From positions 1 to 64,000 of the forward strand of contig JAQWNG010000023.1 of NCBI GenBank assembly GCA_029246385.1: a stretch of DNA of 64,000 nucleotides. Direction: 5' to 3'. Below the pieces are notes generated by a model. It ran no database searches. It saw only the letters and a list, made by a program, of their open reading frames with translations, and had not been told where the DNA came from. The position numbers were made by a program, and so were the translations under genes. The first letter of the stretch is position 1. The number at the start of each line of letters is the position of its first letter. This document shows positions 1-10,089 of this stretch, piece by piece. The DNA comes from Halioglobus sp. (GTDB lineage Bacteria; Pseudomonadota; Gammaproteobacteria; Pseudomonadales; Halieaceae).

Positions 1-142
1 GAATCGCTTCTCGGCTGGCAGTGATGCCTCGTTCGGCAAGTAGATCTTCGATGTCTCTGTGGCTGAGATTGAAGCGATAGTAGAGCCAGACGGCGTAGGA
101 AATAATTTCTGGAGGGAAGCGATGGCGTTTGTACGTATTCAC
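1..142 (-). mobile_element. IS6-family transposase, N-terminal part (runs off the left edge of the window)
   Basis: Reverse-strand reading from GTG at 142 gives VNTYKRHRFPPEIISYAVWLYYRFNLSHRDIEDLLAERGITASREAI, the characteristic IS6/IS26-type N-terminus. Confidence 0.85.
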
Positions 143-200
143 TGTCCGGTTCTAGCAATTTCAGCGAGTTAAGTTGTCAGTACCCTGTTGAATAGTGAAA

Positions 201-592
201 TGGTGGAGGCGGCGGGAATTGAACCCGCGTCCGCCAGTACTCTGCCTTTGGCTCTACATGCTTAGATTCCGTTAATTAATTTAACCGCATACAGCCCAAC
301 GGGCAGGACGTAGTTGGCGAGTCTTGTTTAAGTTTAGCAGCGCGGTCCAAGACAGTCCTTGCAGCGATCCAGTTCTAGATGACAGTCAGTAGCGCGGGGC
401 TGGCACCTTGCTAAAGACCGCTGGCAGACGAATCCGCCAGAAGTGCAACAAATAACTGCTTACGCAGCTAGTTGAGCACCGTAGTTGTCGTCATTGGCAA
501 CTAATAGTTTGCAGCTTTGGATTTACGTGATTGGCTACCATCACGGCATGCACCTCAGGGTTCGCAACCGTCGTCGAATCCAAATCGCCCCC
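201..592 (-). ncRNA. ssrA: tmRNA (transfer-messenger RNA)
   Basis: Reverse strand begins GGGGGCGATTTGGATTCGACG and ends GGCGGACGCGGGTTCAATTCCCGCCGCCTCCACCA; acceptor stem GGGGGCG/CGCCTCC pairs; internal tag ORF at 460-498 encodes ANDDNYGAQLAA*. Confidence 0.97.
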
Positions 593-605
593 TTTGTGAA
601 GCCCT

Positions 606-611
606 AGTATA
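606..611 (-). promoter_or_regulatory. Probable -10 box (TATACT) of the ssrA promoter
   Basis: TATACT on the minus strand 14 nt upstream of the mature tmRNA 5' end; -35 box is not convincing. Confidence 0.5.
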
Positions 612-621
612 GCGCAATTCT

Positions 622-3600
622 TTAGGCTTTGGGGCAAACCATTTCTGAAGAGGCAGCGAGCGCATTTTTAGGGCACAAGTCTTTGACGATATGCTTGTTG
701 ATGGCTGGACAAGGATTTTCGCTGGCCAGAACGCGTTTGACCATACTTTCGCCCAATACAGACAACCCGGCTGTCATGACGGCCGCCCAACCGCGCACCA
801 GAATACTGGCAGCATTGGGCACTATCGATGGATCGGTGAGAGGGCCTTTGATGTCGACCGTATTAGAAAAGACGCTGCCGACAGAAATGCCCACTCCCTG
901 ACGCCCGCGCGAGTCTAGGCTCATATCCATCGTTTCTTTGCCAAGGTCTACCTGAATATTGCCGAGCAAATTGGCATCATTGGTGCGCAAAGCAAAGCCA
1001 TACGGTGTGATGCCTTTACCGTCCTCGAACAGTGCTAGTATAACGCCACACTCCACCTCTGGCTCCTCACGTTCGATACCGGGTATTAGGGTAGTGAAAA
1101 TAGAACTGACTAGGTCAGCCGTAAACAGCGTTGAGCTGGAATAGTCGAAGGGCCCCTTGCCCAGTTCTGCATACAACAATCCACTGGTGCTGGCAGCAAG
1201 TTCAGCTTCGCTGCCACCTTGGCTTTTGATCGAAATAAATCCGCTGCGTGGGTAGGTGTTTCGGTCCGCTAGCCCGCGCATGTTTTTGAAGTTACTGGTG
1301 AAGCTCAATGATGCGGGCACCGTGTTGATATCTAAATTCACAGTGGCCTCTGCGTTGCCCCCGCTGGCTTGGCCAAGGCTGGCTTTTACTAGCCATTTCC
1401 CATCGATAAGGTTGCCTTTCAAACTCAGCGCTTTTGCGCTGATCACGTTGCTCTCCAGCGAATCTAATTCTACATCCAGTCGCAGTTTCAAATTCTTTGT
1501 GGCTCCTATCGGTAACGGCTTAGCGCTAAATAACTTCGCACTCGGAGTGTCACCTTCTACGCTTGTGTCAGAAAGGAATCGCAGCGGGCTGAGCAGTATA
1601 TCGCCTACGAGTTCGCTACTTGTAGTAATGGCATAATCAAGCGTGTCGGGGCTTTTCGTTTCCTGAACGTTGGTTTTATGAGGTTTAGTTTTAGTAGTGT
1701 TGGCTTTGTGGATTTTAGCTTTGGCACTGATCTCAGCGTTTTCCCAAGGCAGCAAGGATAGCGTGCTACTGCGTATGCTGACGTCTAGTAACCGTGGGGC
1801 TGTGCGGCGATAAACGATACTGCCCGCAAGGTCACTGTCTCCCCACTGCAGGGTCGTTATTTCCGCCTGTATACCGTCACTGAGCTGCGTTGCATTCATC
1901 TCGAGCTTGCGGCGTCCCTGCAGTGATTCTCCCTGCTGTGCATCAGTGGCCTGCAGGTTGACGTAACCGGAGATGCTGCTGACCAGTTCCCCAATAGTAG
2001 TCCCTTGGCTGGCCAGCTTGGCCGAACCAGAAACCGGAACATGTTCATCGTCCATCCTTTGAATCAGGAACTGGTCCAAATCAATGTCAGATAGGTCCGC
2101 GGTGGCCTCAAGTATTGCCTGCTGACCTTTCCAGATGACTTTTCCCTGACTTTTGGCGGTGCCGTTGTGACTACTAAAATTCAATGCTTTTATATCAAAA
2201 ATATCAGCATCTGATGAAACCTGAAGCATTACGTTTGATAACGCTATGTCATCAAAGATCAACGATTCCACATCGAGCGATAACTGCGTCTGACCAAGGT
2301 TTTTTAAGGGGGAAAGCAGATCTGATGCATCAGCATTATCTGCATCTTTTGGAATCAGCTTACGCAGCGTCGACACGTTGAGCTTTTTTGATTTCAGATT
2401 GGCAGTGAACCATGGGTTTTGGCTAGATAAAATTGAGATATTGCCGGTCAGATCCTGATCGAAAGAATCTACACGAATGCGGTCAACCTTTACGCCTACA
2501 ATTCTGTCGCCGTCTGTCAACATGTAGGCTTCTCCGGAGAGAAGAATTTTTTCTGTTGTTGCAGATGGCCTCTGCCAATCCTTGTCGCCTCTGAGTTCCA
2601 GAGTTAAGGCGGAATCGCCATGCAGGGCTTTAAACACCTCGCTTATCCCCTTGCCACTGCCTTCAAAATTCATGTTGCCAGAGGTACGACTGATGCCGGC
2701 ACCTGGCTGTCGGAATAGGGAGGATAAATCGAGCCTGTTGAACACGCTGCTAACTCGGAAGTCTGCAACTTCGCCGGTTTTGTTTGTAACTTCTAAACTT
2801 AGTTTGAAGGTTCCGCCGTTCCTGCCAGTACCCATTGCTGACAACGTGCCACCTTTTGCATTGCGCTGCAGTGTTGTCGTGCTCTTTATCAGGTGCATCC
2901 CTGGTGCTTCCAATCCTTCAACAAGTAGGCTGATATCCATGTTGATGTCGGGAAAGATGTTCAAATATTTCGGTATGGCTACCCCAGGTTGCGTTTCTCC
3001 AGCGTCGTCAACTAGCAAGAAGTCCAGATCCAGATTTTTAGCTTTAAGGTCCATGGTTAGCGTACGTGGCTCATTTTCGGATAACGAGGCCGATCCGGTA
3101 ATTTGGCCTTGGTCCAATTCGATTATCAGGTGGTCGAGCAGAAGCTTCCCAGAGGCGTTATCCAGTCGCGCGTCGATAGACACGGGCGTGGCTTCTTTGT
3201 TGTTGTAATGTCCCTCCAGTGAAAGATCACCGGTCAGCGAATTGAGTAAGGTTGCCCAGGTATCGCCGCTGCCATCAAGCGTTGCATGCCCAGTGCTCCA
3301 TAGCCAATCTGTGCCGATGTATTTTGAACCTAGGCCCGTGTTAATGGCGCGCTCCTGCACGGCAGCATCTGCTGTCACTGTCCAGCCCTGAGGTCCACTC
3401 TTGACGCCCAGTTCACCCGTCAGAATGCCAGTTGAGCCGGTGCTGGACAGAGAGTTAATTTGTACTCCTTGCTCACTGCTGGCAAATGTAAAGGAGGTGT
3501 TGGTGTTGACCTCATCCATTAGCCTGAGCTCGTTTATGATGACGTTGCCCTGATGCGCCGGCAGCGACAATAGTGGCACTTTAGAGGCGAGCACCTCGGC

Positions 3601-4443
3601 AACGGCGGTTTGTGGCGGCTTGGAGTCGCTGTAGGCGTCTATGAGTGTCAATACCTGCTCTACGTTCAGCAGAGCAATGGTGGTGTCTGAGCGGTTTGGA
3701 AGGCTCCATTTCTCTTGTCCACTGGCACTGATCTGTGCACTCATGTCTGCCGTGCGAACCGACGCCGACAGGGAATAGGCAGCCGTTTTTGAGGGATGGA
3801 TATTAGCCGTTAAAGAAACCTCAGAGTCGGTTTTTCCGACAACCTCCACTGTCATATCGATCTCAACCGGCGCTAGCAGCAGTAAATCGTTTAACGATTT
3901 TAGCTCTGCAGCCAGGGTGACCTCTCCTGCCTCACGCTGCTCCCACCATCGCGCGCTTGCGCCACCGAGCAAGTGACGCCGCCAATGGAATTCATTGACC
4001 GCGTAGTCCTCGCCGCCGGCACTGACATAGCGTCCTGTGGCGGCCTGCACATCGGCGGGAAGCCACTGATCGAGAAATTGGTAATCGGTAGGTGCCGGGG
4101 TGCTGGAACTCGGCCAGCGCGACGCACGTATTATTACATCGTCGGCACTGGCATGTCGCAGCCGTATCTCGCCGCGCAACAGAGCGGACAGTACCAGTGA
4201 TACTTCAACGTTGGTTGCCACGACAGCGGGGTCGCCCTTATTCCCCATCATCAAGGTCTCGCTTTCTGCCGTAAGCCGCAGCAGATGTGCCTTGATCGGG
4301 GCAAACTGCACTGGCAGCCCGAGGTTATCGGCGAGCAATGGCCCCAATTTGGCATCCAGTATGCGTCCCGCTAGCTGATTACCGACGAACATCAGGGTAA
4401 CAACGAGTAGGGTGACAACAAGGGCGAAGATACGTCGTTTCAA
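622..4443 (-). CDS. AsmA-like / DUF748-type large envelope protein
   Basis: 1273-aa ORF with single N-terminal TM anchor (MKRRIFALVVTLLVVTLMFVGNQLAGRILDAKLGPLL) and long beta-rich repeats typical of the AsmA/TamB superfamily. Confidence 0.75.
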   Translation of the reverse strand: MKRRIFALVVTLLVVTLMFVGNQLAGRILDAKLGPLLADNLGLPVQFAPIKAHLLRLTAESETLMMGNKGDPAVVATNVEVSLVLSALLRGEIRLRHASADDVIIRASRWPSSSTPAPTDYQFLDQWLPADVQAATGRYVSAGGEDYAVNEFHWRRHLLGGASARWWEQREAGEVTLAAELKSLNDLLLLAPVEIDMTVEVVGKTDSEVSLTANIHPSKTAAYSLSASVRTADMSAQISASGQEKWSLPNRSDTTIALLNVEQVLTLIDAYSDSKPPQTAVAEVLASKVPLLSLPAHQGNVIINELRLMDEVNTNTSFTFASSEQGVQINSLSSTGSTGILTGELGVKSGPQGWTVTADAAVQERAINTGLGSKYIGTDWLWSTGHATLDGSGDTWATLLNSLTGDLSLEGHYNNKEATPVSIDARLDNASGKLLLDHLIIELDQGQITGSASLSENEPRTLTMDLKAKNLDLDFLLVDDAGETQPGVAIPKYLNIFPDINMDISLLVEGLEAPGMHLIKSTTTLQRNAKGGTLSAMGTGRNGGTFKLSLEVTNKTGEVADFRVSSVFNRLDLSSLFRQPGAGISRTSGNMNFEGSGKGISEVFKALHGDSALTLELRGDKDWQRPSATTEKILLSGEAYMLTDGDRIVGVKVDRIRVDSFDQDLTGNISILSSQNPWFTANLKSKKLNVSTLRKLIPKDADNADASDLLSPLKNLGQTQLSLDVESLIFDDIALSNVMLQVSSDADIFDIKALNFSSHNGTAKSQGKVIWKGQQAILEATADLSDIDLDQFLIQRMDDEHVPVSGSAKLASQGTTIGELVSSISGYVNLQATDAQQGESLQGRRKLEMNATQLSDGIQAEITTLQWGDSDLAGSIVYRRTAPRLLDVSIRSSTLSLLPWENAEISAKAKIHKANTTKTKPHKTNVQETKSPDTLDYAITTSSELVGDILLSPLRFLSDTSVEGDTPSAKLFSAKPLPIGATKNLKLRLDVELDSLESNVISAKALSLKGNLIDGKWLVKASLGQASGGNAEATVNLDINTVPASLSFTSNFKNMRGLADRNTYPRSGFISIKSQGGSEAELAASTSGLLYAELGKGPFDYSSSTLFTADLVSSIFTTLIPGIEREEPEVECGVILALFEDGKGITPYGFALRTNDANLLGNIQVDLGKETMDMSLDSRGRQGVGISVGSVFSNTVDIKGPLTDPSIVPNAASILVRGWAAVMTAGLSVLGESMVKRVLASENPCPAINKHIVKDLCPKNALAASSEMVCPKA

Positions 4444-4530
4444 AGGCGTGGACCGCAGTCAGTGGGAGCGCACATGTTACCAGCGTAGCCTTACGCTTGT
4501 CACGATGGCGACAGGTTTGGAAAAGATAGT

Positions 4531-5013
4531 TTATTGTTTGACGTTATCGCGCACGATGCGTTGTTTTTGGCGGTTCCAGTCGCGATCTTTTTCAGTATCA
4601 CGCTTGTCATGATCCTTCTTGCCCACAGCCAAAGCGATCCTTGCCTTAACCAAGTGCCCCTTCCAGTACATTTGCGTACACACGCAGGTCAGGCCTTTTT
4701 GTGATGTGGCCTCGACAATTTTTGACAGTTCCTTTTTGTGTAAAAGTAGCTTGCGGGTGCGGGTCGGGTCAGTAACGGAATGCGTTGAAGCCGTATTCAA
4801 TGGGATGATATGCGTGCCCAGTAACAAAGCTTCGCCGTCTTTCATCAGCACGTAGGAGTCGGCCAGATCTGCCTTTCCCATGCGCAGACTTTTGACTTCC
4901 CAGCCGGTCAGTGCAACGCCTGCTTCGAACGTGTCCAACAACTGATAGTCGAAGCTCGCTCGCTTATTTTGGGCGATGACATTACTCGATTTTTTAAGTT
5001 TCTTCTTGGCCAT
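4531..5013 (-). CDS. smpB: SsrA-binding protein SmpB
   Basis: [55 protein letters not shown]; start chosen at the internal Met by family alignment. Confidence 0.97.
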   Translation of the reverse strand: MAKKKLKKSSNVIAQNKRASFDYQLLDTFEAGVALTGWEVKSLRMGKADLADSYVLMKDGEALLLGTHIIPLNTASTHSVTDPTRTRKLLLHKKELSKIVEATSQKGLTCVCTQMYWKGHLVKARIALAVGKKDHDKRDTEKDRDWNRQKQRIVRDNVKQ

Positions 5014-5120
5014 GGCGGGCATTATACGGAGAAGGCTCAGAGGGGAAACGTGAATCCTCCCCTTTTCACATCTGACGGCCTGAGTCATCCTAAGATCATA
5101 GCTAAAGGGCGATTTTTCGC

Positions 5121-6485
5121 ATGAACATTGCTGCATTTAATGCTTCAGATAGATGGAGTTTGCGCACCACATTTGTACTGGCGCTATCCGCGTCTGCCGC
5201 GGGGATGGGCAGTCTGTGGCGCTTTTCGTACCTGACCGGCGAACATGGAGGCGCAGCCTTCGTCATTTCCTATGTCCTGTGTTTATTTTTAATTGCAGTG
5301 CCGGTCTTGGTAGCTGAGGCCGCTTTGGGTCGTTACGGTGGCCCCAGCGTTGTGATGGCCATTACCCTCGCCAGCGATCGCTCTGGGCTTTCACGGGAGT
5401 GGCGTCTGATAGGTGTCCTAGTCTGCCTGACGGGAGCCCTCATCCTTACTTTTTACATTGTAGTCGCTGGATGGAGCCTGGCATATGCGGGGTTTGTATA
5501 TGAGGGTACTTTTGCCGCGGCGCCTGCAGTAGAAGTAGGAATGCACTTTGAGCAGTATCTGACGGATACGCCAGCGCAAATCTATTGGCAAAGCCTATTT
5601 TTGCTGGCGGCAGCAGGCACCGTGACGTTGGGTGTTCAGCGTGGGCTTGCCATGCTGGTCTGGGTTGCGGTGCCACTTATGCTTGTCATGTTGGCATTTC
5701 TGCTCAAGTTCGCATTCGACTATGGTGATATGGATGCTACTCGTGATTATCTGTTTTCTGCCAAACTGGCTGATTTCACGCCGCAGTCAGCACTGGTGGC
5801 GCTGGGACATGCTTTCTTTACACTGGGTGTGGGTGTTGGTATCGGCATTACATATGGCGCTTATGCTCCGCAGCAGACGCCGATTGGGCGTTCGGTCATC
5901 GTTGTAGCGCTAATTGATACCCTTATTGCTATGCTGGCTGGCGTGGCAATTTACTCGGTTGTGTTCGCCAATAATATGGATCCGACGGCAGGTCCCGGTC
6001 TTTTGTTCATTAGTCTTCCTTATGCGTTCGGTAATCTCGACCAAGGAGACTTAGCGGGCACGGTATTTTTTGCGCTGTCGGGTCTCGCCGCGTTGGGTTC
6101 AGCTGCAGCCATTTTAGAGCCCATTGTCGCCACGGTGAAACGTCAGTTTCGGGTGGCGCGCTTGACGGCGACCGTCGCCGTTGGCGCGACAGTGTGGCTA
6201 GTAAGTCTGGCAGTGATAGATTCCTTTAGTCCGACAACTGAGATGATCTGGTTTGGCCAACCGAACCTGATGGTTTTACTGGATAGCATTACGACAAATC
6301 TATTGTTGCCTTTGGCAGCATTACTCATCGCATTATTGATGGGTTGGGGCCTGCGGCCTGAGATCCTAAGGCCAGAATTGGCTCAAGGTTCTGACCTATT
6401 TTTCTCGCTCTGGCGCTTCTTGTTGCGGTATATTGCCACACCTTCAATTGCGCTGTTATTGCTTGCACCGTTTTATTGGCGGTGA
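5121..6485 (+). CDS. SNF-type sodium-dependent transporter (neurotransmitter:sodium symporter family)
   Basis: 454 aa, multi-TM, N-terminal motif [38 protein letters not shown] typical of NSS/SNF transporters. Confidence 0.88.
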   Translation: MNIAAFNASDRWSLRTTFVLALSASAAGMGSLWRFSYLTGEHGGAAFVISYVLCLFLIAVPVLVAEAALGRYGGPSVVMAITLASDRSGLSREWRLIGVLVCLTGALILTFYIVVAGWSLAYAGFVYEGTFAAAPAVEVGMHFEQYLTDTPAQIYWQSLFLLAAAGTVTLGVQRGLAMLVWVAVPLMLVMLAFLLKFAFDYGDMDATRDYLFSAKLADFTPQSALVALGHAFFTLGVGVGIGITYGAYAPQQTPIGRSVIVVALIDTLIAMLAGVAIYSVVFANNMDPTAGPGLLFISLPYAFGNLDQGDLAGTVFFALSGLAALGSAAAILEPIVATVKRQFRVARLTATVAVGATVWLVSLAVIDSFSPTTEMIWFGQPNLMVLLDSITTNLLLPLAALLIALLMGWGLRPEILRPELAQGSDLFFSLWRFLLRYIATPSIALLLLAPFYWR

Positions 6486-6540
6486 GAATCATGGACAGAG
6501 GTTGGGTAGTAGTTGGCCTTAACAGGACAAAATCGTAAAC

Positions 6541-6972
6541 ATGACCGTTATCAATCGTAGCGCCTTGCTGCCCTTCAGCGCTTATCAGTTGTTCGAGTTG
6601 GTGAGTGATGTGGAATCTTATCCACATTATATGGAAGGATGTGTCGGTGCCTGCGTTCTGCGTCGTGACGAGCATTGCGTTGAGGCCCGCTTGGACTTGT
6701 CACGGGCTGGCATCATGCAAAGTTTTAGCACGCGCAATCGAATGTCGAGGCCACGAGAAATCACGCTGGAATTGATCGATGGCCCGTTTGATTGCTTTAC
6801 CGGGCGTTGGGGCTTTCACGCTCTGGGAGACTCGGCCTGCAAAATAAGCTTGAATCTGGAATTTGAGATTAACGGGGCGTTGCTTGGTGCTGCCGCGTCC
6901 CGATTATTCGACAAAGCCACAAATAATCTGGTGGACGCCGTAGGTCGCCGCGCCAGCCAAATATACGGTTGA
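6541..6972 (+). CDS. ratA: RatA/COQ10-family START-domain protein
   Basis: MTVINRSALLPFSAYQLFELVSDVESYPHYMEGCVGACV...; position beside smpB and rnfH is conserved. Confidence 0.92.
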   Translation: MTVINRSALLPFSAYQLFELVSDVESYPHYMEGCVGACVLRRDEHCVEARLDLSRAGIMQSFSTRNRMSRPREITLELIDGPFDCFTGRWGFHALGDSACKISLNLEFEINGALLGAAASRLFDKATNNLVDAVGRRASQIYG

Positions 6973-6976
6973 TCTA

Positions 6977-7294
6977 ATGAGCGAAAACACCACGATAAAG
7001 GTTGAAGTGGCTTACGCCTTGCCGCATAAGCAGGCACTTCTTGAGGTTGAATTACCCGCTGGCTCAACGGCTTTGGAGGCCGCGCAGTTGTCGGGTATCG
7101 CCACTCGCTTTGACGGGGTAGATTTGGATAATGCCAAGTTTGGCATTTTTGGACAGGTGATTATACCGGCGCAGGTTTTGCGCGGTGGAGACAGGGTAGA
7201 GATTTATCGGCCACTCACCGCCGATCCCAAGGAAGTGAGAAAAGCGCGCGCTGAGCGTGCTAAAGAACGCCGGCAGCAGGACGCATCAGGCTGA
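6977..7294 (+). CDS. rnfH: RnfH family ubiquitin-like protein (RatB)
   Basis: 105 aa; IKVEVAYALPHKQALLEVELPAGSTALEAAQLSGI...VEIYRPLTADPKEVRKARAERAKERR. Confidence 0.93.
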   Translation: MSENTTIKVEVAYALPHKQALLEVELPAGSTALEAAQLSGIATRFDGVDLDNAKFGIFGQVIIPAQVLRGGDRVEIYRPLTADPKEVRKARAERAKERRQQDASG

Positions 7295-7309
7295 GCCCCG
7301 CAGGCGTTG

Positions 7310-7702
7310 CTACTGGTAGGTGGCGAGTTCTGAATCGGGCTCTGCTGATGGCGACGTTTTCACTGCAGCACCGTCTGTTGCGGCCCAGTCTGCGGCAACA
7401 AAGTCCCCAAACACGTTAACGAGAGTGTCCCCTTTAAACTCAACCGTCAGTCGAGATTGATCGAGAACCGTTGAGCCATTGCGTAACATAAACACATAAT
7501 CCCAACGGTCGCGGTTAAAAGTGTCTTTAATCAGTGGTGTCCCCATAATGAAGTTCACCTGACGCCGACTCATGCCAGGTTTGAGTTTGTTGACCATTTC
7601 TTGGGTGACGATATTGCCTTGCTCAATATTTATCCTGTAGACGCCGGGAAAGCCGCAGGCGCTAATTAAAACGAGAGTCAGGGAGATCAACAGAATCCGC
7701 AT
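7310..7702 (-). CDS. bamE: Outer membrane protein assembly factor BamE (SmpA/OmlA)
   Basis: Lipobox ISAC, then GFPGVYRINIEQGNIVTQEMVNKLKPGMSRRQVNFIMGTPLIKDTFNRDRWDYVF. Confidence 0.95.
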   Translation of the reverse strand: MRILLISLTLVLISACGFPGVYRINIEQGNIVTQEMVNKLKPGMSRRQVNFIMGTPLIKDTFNRDRWDYVFMLRNGSTVLDQSRLTVEFKGDTLVNVFGDFVAADWAATDGAAVKTSPSAEPDSELATYQ

Positions 7703-7775
7703 GGGATAATACTTCCACTTCCAATATGGGAATGGCATCATACCCTCACTAGACAGTACAGAGAAGCCCTAGGTT

Positions 7776-8195
7776 ATGGTTGAGCAAAATCAGGAACTAC
7801 GCGACGCGGGTTTAAAAATCACTTTGCCGCGGGTTAAGATTCTGCAGTTATTGGAATCTTCAGAGCTAAACTCACAGCATTTGAGCGCCGAGGAAGTCTA
7901 CCACGCGTTGCGCGACGCTGGAGAGGACGTGGCGCTGGCAACGGTTTACAGGGTTCTAACTCAGTTCGAGAGCGCGGGTTTGGTTTCTCGTCATCACTTC
8001 GAGGCTGGTCATTCCGTGTTCGAGCTAGCCAAGGGTGAGCATCACGATCATATGGTATGTGTCAGCAGCGGAGAGGTCGTGGAATTTACCGATGCGGTGA
8101 TCGAACAGCGTCAGCATGAGATTGCTGCAGAACGTGGTTACGAGCTAATCGACCACTCCTTAGTGTTGTATGTCCGTAAAATCGAGTCGAGTTAG
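7776..8195 (+). CDS. fur: Ferric uptake regulator Fur
   Basis: ELRDAGLKITLPRVKILQLLESSE...HLSAEEVYHALRDAGEDVALATVYRVLTQFESAGLVSRHHFE...HHDHMVC. Confidence 0.97.
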   Translation: MVEQNQELRDAGLKITLPRVKILQLLESSELNSQHLSAEEVYHALRDAGEDVALATVYRVLTQFESAGLVSRHHFEAGHSVFELAKGEHHDHMVCVSSGEVVEFTDAVIEQRQHEIAAERGYELIDHSLVLYVRKIESS

Positions 8196-9841
8196 TTCCC
8201 TAGCATTTCCCTAGCGTGCGCTAGTGTCTGCGATGTGATTTTGACCCCGCCAAGCATGCGGGCTATCTCCTGCACCTTTGCGTCGTCATCTAACTTCTTC
8301 AGACTCGTTTCGACAGCCTTGTCGCTACTGGTCTTGGCCACCTGCAGGTGATGAGTCCCCTGTGACGCTACTTGGGCAAGGTGGGTGACGCATAACACTT
8401 GGGTGCGATCCGACAATGTACGCAGTAATGTGCCTACGACCTCAGCGACGGCACCGCCAATGCCAACATCCACTTCGTCGAACACCATGCTTGCGACGGG
8501 GGCGGTGTTCGCTGTCACCACACTGATGGCGAGGCTGATGCGCGAAAGTTCGCCACCCGATGCAATCTTGCCTAGCGCTCGCGCGGGCGCGCCGGGGTTG
8601 GTGCTAATAAGAAATTCGACTTCTTCGCTGCCGTGCGGGTTCGGGTCTTCACTTTTTAAGGGTATGAGAGCGATTTCAAACTGACACCCATCCATGGCAA
8701 GTGAAGCAAGCACCGAAGAGGCGTTTTTAACCAGCTTTTTCGCAGCGCTGCGTCGCTTTTTACTCAGGCGTGCAGCATCAGCACCATACTGTGCAGCCAA
8801 ATCAAGCATCTCCAGCTTCAGCTGCGCGATCCGCTCGTCACCGCTGGCCAAGCCCTGCAACTCGTCTCGCAGTGCCTGATGCAGCTCAGTCAGTTGCTCG
8901 GGCATCACTTTGTGCTTGCGAGCGATATCATAAATACCTTCTAAGCGTTTTTGCACTTCGCTTAGGCGATCCGGATTAACCTCAACACTATCGATATGTC
9001 GCTGAATCTCACCGCAAGCTTCGCCCAACTGAATGACCGTAGATTCCAATAGGTTTCTGGCGTTAATGACAGCGGCGGTAGCATGGACATCCCCCACGAG
9101 TAATTTCAGAGCCTGACGTGCACCTGTTTCCTGGTCATCACAAAGCGCCAGCGCTTGATAGGCGTCCTCTAAAATTTCTTCTGCATTGGCCAGTGTATTT
9201 TGCTCTTGCTCCAGCGCGACCAGCTCACTCGGTTGCAGACTCAGCACATCTAGCTCGTCCACCTGATAAGTGAGCAGTTGTATGCGACTTGTGTGTTCAT
9301 CGGCAGACCCAGCCAACAACTCCAGCTCGCGGCGCTTGTCCAGCCAACCCGAGGCGCATTGCTCGACGTCTTGGGTGAGGCTTTTGTGCCCCGCATAGGC
9401 ATCCAGTAATGCTCGTTGTATCGGTTTTTGCAATAATGATTGGTGGGCATGCTGGCTGTGTATATCAATCAGTAATGCGCCCAACTCTGCGCAGTCCTGA
9501 AGGGTGGAAACACTGCCATTGATGTAGGCGCGACTGCGCCCATCAGCGGTGACAAGGCGGCGCAGCAGGCATTCGTTGCTGGTGTGCAACTCACGGTCTT
9601 GCAGCCAGGCAATGGCCAGTGGTATGGCCGTGACGTCAAAATTGGCGATAATCTCTGCTCGATCACAGCCATGACGCACGGTCTTTGAATCAGCTCGGTC
9701 GCCTAGGCACAGCCCCAATGCGTCCAGCATAATAGACTTGCCCGCACCTGTTTCGCCGGTAATCACAGTCATTCCTGAAAAAAAATCCATATCCAAGGAA
9801 GAGACAATCGTGTAGTTGCTGATGCTTAATTGGGCGAGCAT
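8192..9841 (-). CDS. recN: DNA repair protein RecN
   Basis: MLAQLSISNYTIVSSLDMDFFSGMTVITGETGAGKSIMLDALGLCLGDRAD; SMC-like ATPase. Confidence 0.97.
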   Translation of the reverse strand: MLAQLSISNYTIVSSLDMDFFSGMTVITGETGAGKSIMLDALGLCLGDRADSKTVRHGCDRAEIIANFDVTAIPLAIAWLQDRELHTSNECLLRRLVTADGRSRAYINGSVSTLQDCAELGALLIDIHSQHAHQSLLQKPIQRALLDAYAGHKSLTQDVEQCASGWLDKRRELELLAGSADEHTSRIQLLTYQVDELDVLSLQPSELVALEQEQNTLANAEEILEDAYQALALCDDQETGARQALKLLVGDVHATAAVINARNLLESTVIQLGEACGEIQRHIDSVEVNPDRLSEVQKRLEGIYDIARKHKVMPEQLTELHQALRDELQGLASGDERIAQLKLEMLDLAAQYGADAARLSKKRRSAAKKLVKNASSVLASLAMDGCQFEIALIPLKSEDPNPHGSEEVEFLISTNPGAPARALGKIASGGELSRISLAISVVTANTAPVASMVFDEVDVGIGGAVAEVVGTLLRTLSDRTQVLCVTHLAQVASQGTHHLQVAKTSSDKAVETSLKKLDDDAKVQEIARMLGGVKITSQTLAHAREMLGN

Positions 9842-10089
9842 GCGAGACCATATAAGGATTTTTTGCCAATCTTAGCATGGAATATTAGGGGTCTAAACCC
9901 TCATTTCTCAGGGCGTGCAAGCCGGATGTTGGTTTGCAGCGTCAGACTCTTTAACCCGAATTCCTCGTGTCTGTGCGACTGGTGCGCCGGCCAAAATGTC
10001 AACGAGACATAACTTATGTTGTGTGTATGTCTTTGTAATTTCTGCCTCCTGTGATAAATATATAGGCGTGTCATTTTCGGTGGGAACCT

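Noticed and set aside
2582-3208. 208-aa plus-strand ORF opposite the AsmA-like gene
   Set aside because: Ser/Pro-rich shadow ORF with no RBS or domain.
6541-7294. RatA/RatB as a toxin-antitoxin pair
   Set aside because: Despite the historic name, the proteins are COQ10/START and RnfH family members in their conserved core-genome position.
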